Source of the DNA: Comamonas halotolerans
Lineage (GTDB): Bacteria > Pseudomonadota > Gammaproteobacteria > Burkholderiales > Burkholderiaceae_C
NCBI RefSeq assembly: GCF_030162935.1
Contig: NZ_JASAUZ010000013.1
Location: 1-45,982 of the forward strand
Reading direction: 5' to 3'
DNA: 45,982 nt
The notes beneath the pieces were generated by a model. It searched no databases, was not told the DNA's origin, and was given only the letters and a program-made list of their open reading frames with translations. Positions 1 to 7,248 of the stretch are shown here, piece by piece. A program made the position numbers and the translations under genes. The stretch's first letter is position 1. Each line of letters opens with the position of its first letter.

Positions 1-402
1 CCGACAATTCTTCAATGTTCACTGTCAATGAGCAAAAGAAACCACGGGTCGGGCGGGGCGTGTAGGGGCTGGAAGTTCAAGTGAAGAAGAGTCAACGCTA
101 TGACAGAAGCGCTTGTTGCGCTAAATCTGCCTCAATACGTAGTGAGAGCAGGTGAATTCCTTGGGGAGTGGGCATTTTATGCAGGGAATAAGCTTGATTG
201 TTCAAGCATTTGAGAAACGCTTGCCATTAGCATTAATGTGCACAAAATAAAAAATTGCGGCTGATCGCTCACCAATTGAGTGAGGCAGTTGGACTGGCAT
301 GGCCTGTAGATCTTGCATAAACCGGCATGCACCACAGAGAGCGTCGATTTATCTTTATCGCTTTGAACAAGATGTGGCTAACCATTCATGCGTGTTTGTA
401 GA
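1..402. other. Intergenic/left edge, no supported gene
   Basis: About 400 bases without a convincing gene. A 37-codon open frame (100-213, plus strand) follows a weak GAAGAG sequence but shows no recognisable family feature. The stretch lies downstream of the leftward MFS gene. I see no clear rho-independent terminator, repeat or RNA gene in it. Confidence 0.5.
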
Positions 403-1626
403 TCAAAGATGGATGCGTGCATCTTTTCTAAGTATGCACAGGCCCAGGGCTGTGAGTATTGCAAAGAAAGCACCGCATGCGAAAGTTGCCTGAAAGCCGA
501 TGCTGTCCCACAGGGCTCCCGCAATCACACTGGCTAAAAGCAGTGCAACTCCAGTGAGCAGATGGTACATGCCAAATGCTGTGCCTCGAAGCTGCGCAGG
601 TGCAGTGTCCGCAACCAAGGCATTGAACAAACCTTGGGTAAATCCCATATGCAAACCCCATAGTGCAACACCGATACCCAATCCCCAAAGCCCGGGCATA
701 AGCGCAAGGACCAGGTCTGCAGCAATCAGCAGCACCAGACCCACGAGTAGTACATCCAAGCGGCGAACACGGTCGGAGAGCACACCAGCCGGGTAGGCAG
801 ATAAAGCATAGGCCAGCCCCATGACCACCATGACAGAAGGAGCCCACATAGCAGGGAGCCCTGCAGACTGGGCTCGCAAAATCAGGAATGCCTCACTAAA
901 GCGGGCCAGGGTGAACACCAGACCGATAGCAACCACCCACCAGTAGGTAGTGCCAAGGCGCGCAAGCTCACTGCTGCGCAGCGGCAGCTTGGCGGGGCGT
1001 GCAGCAGCAGGGCGTGGGGGCTCACGCACAAACAGCACAAGCACCGCGACGGCAATAAAAGCAGGAAGTACTGCAAACCAAAAAACCAGGCGGTAATTGT
1101 CCGCAGTCCACCACATGAGTGCAATTGCCAGCAAGGGGCCGGTGAAAGCACCAATCGTGTCGAGTGTCTGTCGAAGTCCATACGCTGTACCGCGCAAATG
1201 AGTAGGCGTTACGTCGGCCACCAAAGCATCGCGTGGCGCGCCGCGAATTCCCTTGCCAACTCGATCCAGAAAACGCGCTCCAACCAACCATTCAAGGCCT
1301 GCCCCCAAAGGGAAAACGGGCTTGGTGACTGCCGCTAGCCCATAGCCAATCACCGCCAACAGCTTTCGCTTGCCAAAGCGGTCGCTAAGTGCGCCAGAGA
1401 AAACTTTGACGATGGAAGCAGTCGCTTCGGCAATGCCTTCGATGAGTCCCACTGCCAGCACAGAGGTGCCCAGGACGGCCACCATGTAAAGTGGCAAAAG
1501 GGCATGGATCATTTCCGAAGAGATGTCCATGAACATTGAGACAAAACCCAGGGCCCACACACTGCGTGGTACGGAGCGTGCACCGTGTGCGGATGCGGCG
1601 ATCGGTTTTTTTTCAGCAGGCTTCAT
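403..1626 (-). CDS. MFS transporter
   Basis: A 407-residue major facilitator superfamily permease, the normal length for a 12-helix member. Seen: a hydrophilic N-terminus of about 22 residues, many hydrophobic segments, and the loop 2-3 signature GALSDRFGKRK near residues 77-87. A degenerate second copy (AGVLSDRVRRLD) marks the start of the C-terminal half. The RGAPRDALVAD segment after helix 4 is typical of a subgroup of drug or metabolite exporters. The chosen ATG lacks a strong Shine-Dalgarno, so the exact start is uncertain. Substrate and direction cannot be read from sequence. It lies 60 bp downstream of the lipoprotein gene on the same strand, so co-transcription is possible. Confidence 0.88.
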   Translation of the reverse strand: MKPAEKKPIAASAHGARSVPRSVWALGFVSMFMDISSEMIHALLPLYMVAVLGTSVLAVGLIEGIAEATASIVKVFSGALSDRFGKRKLLAVIGYGLAAVTKPVFPLGAGLEWLVGARFLDRVGKGIRGAPRDALVADVTPTHLRGTAYGLRQTLDTIGAFTGPLLAIALMWWTADNYRLVFWFAVLPAFIAVAVLVLFVREPPRPAAARPAKLPLRSSELARLGTTYWWVVAIGLVFTLARFSEAFLILRAQSAGLPAMWAPSVMVVMGLAYALSAYPAGVLSDRVRRLDVLLVGLVLLIAADLVLALMPGLWGLGIGVALWGLHMGFTQGLFNALVADTAPAQLRGTAFGMYHLLTGVALLLASVIAGALWDSIGFQATFACGAFFAILTALGLCILRKDARIHL

Positions 1627-1686
1627 GGATTGTTTGAGTCAATTCGTCATCCCCATTGTGGGTGCTGGGCACCATGGCGCAATGTT

Positions 1687-2292
1687 TCAGCGGACTGGAT
1701 AGCTCTCCATGAAGAGTTTGAGGTGATTAGCCATTTCCCACTGGGATCCCAGAAATCTGTATAGAGCTTCTACTTCAGCTTTACTCGCGTTTTGGATAAA
1801 GCTTTGGTCGATCGCAACCTCGATACCACGCTTGAACGTGGTGGTGTACTCATTTTTGGCTGCAAACTCATAGGTGATGCGAGAGTGAATAGGAATGCTG
1901 CTGAAATGGTCGATGCCGGAGATCACAAACCGTTTTCCAGGCTCAAAGGACTCAACCAGCCATTCATTTGTCCAATCATTCACTCCAGTGATGGGGCTGG
2001 CAATTGATTCTTTGAAGCGTATGCCTTGTTTTATCACCACTTTCTCAGGAGTAATGGCCTTGGTTATGCCTTGATTGATGGTCGGCCACAGATTGGCGTT
2101 GGTCAGTGTGGCGAAAGTTTCGGAGAGCGGACGCTGAATGTCCACCTGAGCATATCCTCCCGCGCTGAATCGTGGATGCTGCGCCTGGGTGGCTTGACTG
2201 AAGGTGGAAGAAGAGGTCAGGTCCGTGGTGGCCGCGCATGCGCTCAAGGTAATTGCTGCTGTACACCAGCATGCTAATTGCACGTAGTTCAT
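1687..2292 (-). CDS. Putative SRPBCC-fold lipoprotein
   Basis: A 201-residue predicted lipoprotein. The N-terminus is a short signal peptide ending in a lipobox (TLSAC, Cys19), so the mature protein should be lipidated and anchored in the inner or outer membrane. From about residue 48 the chain reads like a polyketide-cyclase/START-like (SRPBCC) domain: an opening strand with VDIQRPLSETFATLTNANLWPT, then a central KFVISGIDHFSS/SRITYEF-type beta-sheet and a long C-terminal helix (EVEALYRFLGSQWEMANHLKLF). Such folds bind hydrophobic ligands; no function is assigned. The start is supported by AAGGA six bases upstream of ATG. The gene is divergent from the ABC-F gene. Confidence 0.72.
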   Translation of the reverse strand: MNYVQLACWCTAAITLSACAATTDLTSSSTFSQATQAQHPRFSAGGYAQVDIQRPLSETFATLTNANLWPTINQGITKAITPEKVVIKQGIRFKESIASPITGVNDWTNEWLVESFEPGKRFVISGIDHFSSIPIHSRITYEFAAKNEYTTTFKRGIEVAIDQSFIQNASKAEVEALYRFLGSQWEMANHLKLFMESYPVR

Positions 2293-2421
2293 GATATTCC
2301 TTCAGAGTGGTAGAAGCCGTCTTGTTCCCCACCTTGCCTTTTGACTCAGATAATTGTCAAGCGCCTAACCTGGCATGTTGTCATTTCCGAAAGAAAACGT
2401 TGTACTGCGAACAGCGGCGCT

Positions 2422-2450
2422 TTGCGACCTGTCATAGATATTTCTAAAAT
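2422..2450 (+). promoter_or_regulatory. Putative sigma-70 promoter of ABC-F leader
   Basis: TTGCGA (2422-2427) and TAAAAT (2445-2450) are separated by exactly 17 bases. Transcription would start near 2457, just before the Shine-Dalgarno of the tiny upstream ORF. Seen by eye only. The -35 matches consensus at four of six positions. Confidence 0.45.
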
Positions 2451-2472
2451 GCGCCGTTGAACATATATCCCT

Positions 2473-2566
2473 AAGGAGCCAAGTCCCATGCGCCATTGAT
2501 GCAGCCGTTGACACAACGGCAAATCTTCATCGCCCCATAACGCTGGGGAGTTCTTTGCATCAATGG
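2473..2566 (+). promoter_or_regulatory. Structured leader with 3-codon uORF (MRH-stop)
   Basis: AAGGAG (2473-2478) precedes ATG CGC CAT TGA (2488-2499) by nine bases, giving a tripeptide ORF. CCATTGATGCA (2493-2503) is perfectly complementary to TGCATCAATGG (2556-2566). Inside this closing stem are a perfect 7-bp hairpin (GCCGTTG 2504-2510 / CAACGGC 2514-2520, three-base loop) and a 4-bp CCCC/GGGG hairpin (2533-2536 / 2545-2548). The uORF stop lies in the 5' arm. The GG of the only ribosome-binding sequence for the ABC-F gene lies in the 3' arm. This architecture resembles translation attenuators of antibiotic-resistance ABC-F and Erm genes (established for those families); regulation here is inferred. 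Confidence 0.6.
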
Positions 2567-2573
2567 AATATTT

Positions 2574-4208
2574 ATGGCGAACACCTACCTCTCCTTGGAA
2601 AGCGTGTCTTTTGGTTTGCCCAATGGCGAAACGCTTTTCTCCGAACTCAACGAAAATTTTGATCAACGCCATACAGGTTTGGTTGGACGCAATGGCTGTG
2701 GCAAGACCATGCTTGCGCTAATTCTTGCTGGCTTGCTTGAGCCAAGCAGTGGGCGCTGCATACAGACAGGCAGGGTGCATTACCTTGCTCAGCAGGTTTG
2801 TATGCGAAACGACACTACAGTTGCTGATCTTGCAGGCGTGCAAAATGTATTGGATGCTGTGAAGCGCATTGAGGCGGGGAGCTGTGCGCAAGCGGATTTC
2901 AATACCATTGGTGAGAACTGGTTCATAGAGTCGAAGCTTCAGCAGGCACTAGGGCTGCAGGGGCTGAAACATCTGAATGCAAGCACTCCAAGCAGCATGC
3001 TGAGTGGTGGTGAATCCATGCGTGTGGCATTGATTGGTGCGCAGCTGTCAGAAGCTGATTTTCTTATCCTTGACGAGCCTAGCAACCATCTAGACGATGA
3101 AGCCCGCCAGCGCTTAATTGAATGGCTCAAGCACTGGAAGCGTGGTTTGCTGGTTATCAGTCATGACCGCGAGTTGCTGATGTCCATGGAGCGCATTGTC
3201 GAGTTATCTTCGCTGGGATTGCGCAGCTATGGCGGCAACTATGCGCTCTATGCTCAGGCGAAAACACAGGCTCAAAAGAGCGCGCTTGCCGAGCTGGACA
3301 ATATGAAACTTGAGCGGCAGCGTGCAGTTCAGGTGATGCGTGTGCAGCGTGAGCGTCAAGAGAAGCGCCTAGCGCGTGGCAACAGCAGCCGCAAGAAGGC
3401 TAATCAAGCAAAGATCTTGCTGGATCGACAGAAGGAGCGCAGCGAACAATCGCTTGGAAAACTGCGCACGCAGCAGGCTGGCACTCAGCTTGTATTGGCG
3501 CAGCGTGTGCGTGAAGCAGCGTTACAGGTGGGAGACGAGCAGCACATTCACGCGCATCCTGTCAATGTAGATGCCGTTCAAAAGCGTATTGCTGAACTGG
3601 AGAATGTGATACTGCCATTTGTACCAGAGGCCACACAGCGCATTAACCTGGTGGTGACCGGGCAACAGCGTATTGGTGTGCAGGGACCAAACGGCTGTGG
3701 CAAATCCACCTTGCTCAAAGTTCTTGCAAGTCAGATCGCACCACTCGCGGGAGATGTGAAGGTTACCCCCAGCATTGCCTATTTTGACCAGGGGCTGGCA
3801 AGTTTGGATGCGCAGCATTCGGTGCTAGAGCAGTTGCAGGTGATAAGCCAACGTCTGAGCGAAAGCGATTTACGTATGCGCTTGGCACAACTGGGACTGG
3901 ATGCACACAAGATCAACGCTCCCAGCGGGGCACTTAGTGGTGGAGAGCGGCTTAAAGCAGCTTTGGCCTGTGTTTTCTACGCAGATGAGCCACTACAGTT
4001 ACTCATGCTTGATGAGCCAAGCAATCATCTGGATCTCCCGTCCATGCAGGCCTTGGAAAAACTCTTGTCCCTTTATCAAGGCGCATTGTTTGTGGTATCG
4101 CACGATAAAGTTTTTCTGGGACAACTTGGGCTGACTGATTGGCTGGTGGCAAGCTCTGGTGGCTGGAAACTGCTGCCTGCAGAGCAGAGGGTTAAAGATG
4201 GAATCTGA
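2574..4208 (+). CDS. ABC-F family ATPase (ribosome-associated type)
   Basis: A 544-residue protein with two ABC ATPase domains and no membrane segments, the ABC-F layout. Seen: Walker A GRNGCGKT (38-45), signature LSGGE and Walker B FLILDEPSNHLD in domain 1. A long basic, coiled-coil interdomain linker (about 215-335, rich in K/R/Q/E) follows. Domain 2 has Walker A GPNGCGKS, signature LSGGERLK and Walker B LLMLDEPSNHLD. Known ABC-F proteins bind the ribosomal E site through the linker and act in translation factor roles or antibiotic target protection. Which applies here is unknown. The start ATG has only a weak GGAA upstream, partly buried in the leader stem, which fits translational control. 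It converges with the serine hydrolase gene. Confidence 0.9.
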   Translation: MANTYLSLESVSFGLPNGETLFSELNENFDQRHTGLVGRNGCGKTMLALILAGLLEPSSGRCIQTGRVHYLAQQVCMRNDTTVADLAGVQNVLDAVKRIEAGSCAQADFNTIGENWFIESKLQQALGLQGLKHLNASTPSSMLSGGESMRVALIGAQLSEADFLILDEPSNHLDDEARQRLIEWLKHWKRGLLVISHDRELLMSMERIVELSSLGLRSYGGNYALYAQAKTQAQKSALAELDNMKLERQRAVQVMRVQRERQEKRLARGNSSRKKANQAKILLDRQKERSEQSLGKLRTQQAGTQLVLAQRVREAALQVGDEQHIHAHPVNVDAVQKRIAELENVILPFVPEATQRINLVVTGQQRIGVQGPNGCGKSTLLKVLASQIAPLAGDVKVTPSIAYFDQGLASLDAQHSVLEQLQVISQRLSESDLRMRLAQLGLDAHKINAPSGALSGGERLKAALACVFYADEPLQLLMLDEPSNHLDLPSMQALEKLLSLYQGALFVVSHDKVFLGQLGLTDWLVASSGGWKLLPAEQRVKDGI

Positions 4209-4332
4209 TAGCAAGTTACGTCGCAAAGTACGTGACTATGGGATGGGGGTCAGTTGTTTCGTTGCATGTGGTTCCGAGTTGGAGCGCACTTGGGTAGAGT
4301 TTTAACGTACTGCGTTGTTGCTTGAGTTATCC

Positions 4333-5538
4333 CTAAGATGGAATGAGGAGTTCCTCATCAATCGCCTTTTGCACTTCGCGGTAAAAGGCCTCACGTGCTT
4401 CAGTGGCCTGAGGGTCTCGCGCTCCACCAGCCCAGTTGGCGTTCGAGACGATCACCAACTGGCGCTGTGGATCTATAAAGATGCCTTGACCAAAAATACC
4501 GCGGGCCGCGTAGCTACCGTCGTCGTAGGTCCACCACTGGTAACCGTAGCCCCGGCCTGGAAGGCCAATTTCGGTGCGTTTGGTGGTTGCTTCAGTCCAC
4601 CAGCCTTCAGGCACGATACTTTGTCCGTTGACCTGGGCACCATTCAGAATGAACAGGCCCAGGCGGGCATAGTCGCGTGGCGAGGCCTGCACGCAGCAGC
4701 CGCCAATTTCCTGACCGCTTTTGCTCAAAAGCCAGGTGGCTTGCTGTTCCATACCGACGGGGCCCCATATCTTTTCAGATAGATAAGTGGCCAATGGTTT
4801 TTGGGTGGCCTGCTGCACCAGAGTTCCCACCAGATTGGTCTCGCCTGTGCTGTACAGCCAGCGGGTGCCGGGTGCCGCTTCACGCGGTAGCTTGCGCATG
4901 TAACTCACCAGTGCTTCCACTCCTTCCTCGGGCTGGTGGTTGTTGAACCTGGCCACATCCGAGTCTGGGTCCGCATAGTCTTCGTTCCACTTCACGCCGG
5001 AGGTCATGGTGAGCAGTTGCCGCACACTTACATCGTCATATGCAGAACCCTTCAGGTCTGGAATGTAGACGCTTACTTTGTCATCCAAGTTCTTGATAAA
5101 ACCGTCTTTTACTGCAGCACCTACCAGCGTGGAGGTCAGTGACTTGGCGACGGAAAAACTGGTCCAGCGGCCTGAACCTTCAAAATCAAGGCCATAACGC
5201 TCCAGTCGCAGCTTCCCTTGGTGCACTATCAGCAGTGCGGCACTACGTTGGCCCGCCATATATGCTTGCACATCGATTTTTAGATCAAGTGGCGGCCCTG
5301 GCGGGAGAGGGGACGGTTTGTTGCTGGCTGAAACTACGTTTGCTTTAGCGAGTAAGGGGACACGATCCAATGCGCGGAACGCTGCGTCACGTTGCGGCTG
5401 TGTCCAGAACAGCAAATCACGATTGGTTGGCACGGTGGCTAAAAGCCCCCTTGTTTCCTTGTCCAGTGTGAACCATCCGACCAGTGCGGCTGCACCGGTA
5501 ATTAGCAGGGTCCTCAACACCAATTTCTTCAAAACCAA
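4333..5538 (-). CDS. Serine hydrolase, beta-lactamase class C / NylB-like
   Basis: A 401-residue member of the class C beta-lactamase/penicillin-binding-like hydrolase fold. The N-terminus has a hydrophobic stretch (residues 6-23) that could anchor it or direct export. Seen: the nucleophile motif S129-V-A-K132, the second motif around Tyr229 (LYSTGETN), and GxxGQGIFIDP near residue 350 in the place of the KTG-like motif. This pattern is closer to 6-aminohexanoate-dimer hydrolase (NylB) and EstB-like esterases than to true AmpC, so an amidase or esterase role is more likely than antibiotic resistance. The substrate is unknown. No neighbour suggests a pathway. Confidence 0.85.
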   Translation of the reverse strand: MVLKKLVLRTLLITGAAALVGWFTLDKETRGLLATVPTNRDLLFWTQPQRDAAFRALDRVPLLAKANVVSASNKPSPLPPGPPLDLKIDVQAYMAGQRSAALLIVHQGKLRLERYGLDFEGSGRWTSFSVAKSLTSTLVGAAVKDGFIKNLDDKVSVYIPDLKGSAYDDVSVRQLLTMTSGVKWNEDYADPDSDVARFNNHQPEEGVEALVSYMRKLPREAAPGTRWLYSTGETNLVGTLVQQATQKPLATYLSEKIWGPVGMEQQATWLLSKSGQEIGGCCVQASPRDYARLGLFILNGAQVNGQSIVPEGWWTEATTKRTEIGLPGRGYGYQWWTYDDGSYAARGIFGQGIFIDPQRQLVIVSNANWAGGARDPQATEAREAFYREVQKAIDEELLIPS

Positions 5539-5856
5539 GCCCGTCTCCTTTTTATTGGAAAAATCTGCCGCCAGTGCGCTGGGTCATGCAGTGCATTGTC
5601 TGCAAACTGCAAACGTGTTGGTAGCGTTAGGAAGAGGCTGCACTTCAGACAATGCGTGAATGCAAGTGTGAGGTCCGCGGGCGTGTGGCGATAGCGGGCT
5701 TTCCCTTCACGGTAGATTTGTTGTTTATGGTGGCGTTTTGCTGGGAGAGACCTGCCCGCGTAGCGATCACAAAAACACACAGCCGCAGTGACGGCTGCAA
5801 CCAATGTGCTCCAGACCGAGCATAGAGGGTCTCTCAATCAGGGCATTTATCAAGTA

Positions 5857-5881
5857 AAAGGCCAGCAGCTGCTGGCCCTTT
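5857..5881 (-). terminator. Rho-independent terminator of PRC-barrel operon
   Basis: The perfect 18-base palindrome GGCCAGCAGCTGCTGGCC (5860-5877), read on the minus strand, is preceded by AAAG and followed by TTTT. It lies about 50 bases after the PRC-barrel stop codon. Confidence 0.7.
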
Positions 5882-5898
5882 GCAACCACTTGATGTGG

Positions 5899-5920
5899 TC
5901 AAAATCGCGCGAAAGCGATT
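5899..5920 (-). terminator. Second, weaker stem-loop after PRC-barrel gene
   Basis: On the minus strand AATCGC is followed by a six-base loop, GCGATT and then TT. It lies within 30 bases of the stop codon and may act as a first, leaky terminator before the stronger one at 5857-5881. Confidence 0.45.
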
Positions 5921-5929
5921 GCGTGTGAG

Positions 5930-6286
5930 TTAAACGTAAGGAACGCCGTAGTAGTCGTACACACGCCGACCGTACTCATCGTTGTACTCTGGCAATGTGC
6001 TGTTGTCATAGCGAGGAGCACTATGAAGCTGCTCTTTACTCACAGAGACCACATACCCACCTTGGCTTGGTTCGTATTTGAGGCTGTTCCAGGGCAGGGG
6101 ATACAGGTCAGTGCCCATGCCCAAAAAGCCTCCGAATTCCATGACTGCATATCGAACCTGTCCGCTGATCTTGTCGATCATCAGTGAGTCGATAGAGCCA
6201 AGTTTTTCACCTGCGGGGTTGTAGACGTTCGTTCCGTTGACTCGGGAAGATGAAATCACAGACGAGGCTGTATTGGCTGTGTGCAT
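5930..6286 (-). CDS. PRC-barrel domain protein
   Basis: A 118-residue PRC-barrel protein. Start chosen at ATG 6286, five bases after a good AAAGGAG; an upstream in-frame start (6328) lacks one. Seen: the PRC-barrel pattern begins near residue 17 (VNGTNVYNPAGEKLGSIDSL), then DKISGQVRYAVMEFGGFLGMG, LYPLPWNSL and a Tyr-rich C-terminal tail ending YDYYGVPYV. PRC-barrel domains occur in photosynthetic reaction centre H subunits, in RimM and in many small stress-associated proteins. No catalytic role is known for the stand-alone form. The gene follows the Q-rich gene by about 50 bases and two terminators follow it, so the two form an operon. Confidence 0.88.
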   Translation of the reverse strand: MHTANTASSVISSSRVNGTNVYNPAGEKLGSIDSLMIDKISGQVRYAVMEFGGFLGMGTDLYPLPWNSLKYEPSQGGYVVSVSKEQLHSAPRYDNSTLPEYNDEYGRRVYDYYGVPYV

Positions 6287-6337
6287 GCCTACTCCTTTCA
6301 CGAGGTAAGAAGACTTTGAGTTTTTCAAGTTGGGCAG

Positions 6338-6526
6338 TTAGCCCTGTTGGCGTTTTTGAGGCTGCTGTTGCTGTCCAGGCTGATTTTTTTGATTGGGCGC
6401 CTGCTGTTGCTGCTGACCTTGCTTTGGCGTTTGTTGCCCAGGCTGCTGCTGGTTGGGGTTTTGCTGCTGCTGTTGCTGCTGTTGTACCTTTTGGTTAGGG
6501 CTCTGCTGCTGGTTGTTTTGCGACAT
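6338..6526 (-). CDS. Polyglutamine-rich small protein
   Basis: A 62-residue low-complexity protein. By my count 33 residues are Gln, with about seven Asn and seven Pro, including one run of eight Gln. Start chosen at the ATG preceded by AAGGAG with eight-base spacing; an ATG two codons upstream is too close to that site. There is no signal peptide or membrane segment, and Lys/Arg are the only charged residues. The gene is built from mixed CAG/CAA codons rather than a pure triplet repeat, which argues for selection on the protein. It precedes the PRC-barrel gene in the same operon. Function unknown; such Q/N-rich tracts are often disordered and may self-associate. Confidence 0.7.
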   Translation of the reverse strand: MSQNNQQQSPNQKVQQQQQQQQNPNQQQPGQQTPKQGQQQQQAPNQKNQPGQQQQPQKRQQG

Positions 6527-6774
6527 ATCCATTACTCCTTCAGGTTGGCAGGCAAGCAAAATTGCTTACCTTGGATGTAAGGATGGCCGATGTCCTGAGC
6601 CCCTTGTGTAGGTCATGGGCTGTCACAGTTGTGGTGCATGTTTGCAGTTACTAACATTCAAACTCTTGAAGGTTTTTTACAGAATTCCAAAGCTTCTCAA
6701 CCCATTTGGAATTGCTGGCTGAAGACGTAGTTGTATGAAATGCGTGCTTGCAACAGCTATGGTTTGCCATGTGC

Positions 6775-6800
6775 GCAAAAAAACCGCCTCAAGGGCGGTT
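6775..6800 (-). terminator. Rho-independent terminator of 47-codon gene
   Basis: On the minus strand AACCGCC, a short loop and GGCGGTT are followed by a seven-base T run. It lies 22 bases beyond the stop codon of the small gene at 6823-6966. Confidence 0.8.
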
Positions 6801-6822
6801 GTCTGAGCTACCGATTCAGAGC

Positions 6823-6966
6823 TTAGAACGCATCTACGCTGTATTCGCCTTGTGGGGCCTCTTGAGCCAGCAGACTGATGACCTCTTCAGGTGCACGAGG
6901 GGCAGGCTGAGGTGCAGTTTCTTGTTCATAAGACTGAAGTTGAATAACGGATTGCAAAAAAGTCAT
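6823..6966 (-). CDS. Small protein of 47 residues, unknown function
   Basis: A short gene starting MTFLQSVIQLQSYEQETAPQ and ending GEYSVDAF. The ATG follows a purine-rich AAGGAAAG by four bases, and a strong terminator follows the stop codon. That combination supports a real, independently transcribed gene. The chain has an amphipathic N-terminal part, a Pro/Ala/Glu-rich middle (APQPAPRAPEE) and an acidic C-terminal half; there is no Cys, signal peptide or membrane helix. It does not belong to a family I can name. It could also be a small RNA with coding capacity. Confidence 0.6.
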   Translation of the reverse strand: MTFLQSVIQLQSYEQETAPQPAPRAPEEVISLLAQEAPQGEYSVDAF

Positions 6967-7175
6967 GGTGCTTTCCTTTCAAGTCAGTGGGGTGGTGCGT
7001 TCTTATTGAACGTCTTCTTGATGTGAATGGTTGACTACTTTCGTGAAATTGCCGTGACAACTACCAACTGTTACTTCTGGCACAAGTTTGAACGTTCGAA
7101 ATTTCAATGAAGGGTGCGATGTTCCTAAGCGCGTGCAAAAGCCTTATTGACGAGTATGTGCACATGCATAAAAAA

Positions 7176-7206
7176 AAGCCCAACTCTGTGGAGTTGGGCT
7201 TTTTGC
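7176..7206 (-). terminator. Rho-independent terminator after Bug gene (bidirectional shape)
   Basis: AAGCCCAACTC (7176-7186) and GAGTTGGGCTT (7191-7201) form a perfect 11-bp stem with a TGTG loop. On the minus strand it is followed by a long T run, and on the plus strand by TTTT. It lies some 45 bases beyond the stop codon of the binding-protein gene. Confidence 0.85.
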
Positions 7207-7248
7207 AAGGTTGTGCGCAGTACAGTTCTTGAGAGGCTGAGTTGCGAT

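Larger units (their letters stand above)
5539..5929. other. Intergenic region with stem-loops, no gene
   Basis: About 390 bases between the hydrolase start and the PRC-barrel stop. The left part should hold the hydrolase promoter, though I recognise no clear -35/-10. A 102-codon minus-strand frame here (5529-5837) has no family features and overlaps the hydrolase start. The right part (5857-5920) contains the stem-loops described separately. Confidence 0.5.

Noticed and set aside
100..213. 37-codon plus-strand open frame at the left edge
   Set aside because: The upstream GAAGAG is weak and there are no family features or terminator; by length alone it can arise by chance.
4333..5538. Antibiotic-resistance beta-lactamase
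   Set aside because: The SxxK and Tyr motifs and the GQG block fit NylB/EstB-like hydrolases; the KTG motif of true class C beta-lactamases is absent.
5529..5837. 102-codon minus-strand frame upstream of the serine hydrolase
   Set aside because: Overlaps the hydrolase start, has no ribosome binding site or recognisable family, and the composition looks non-coding.
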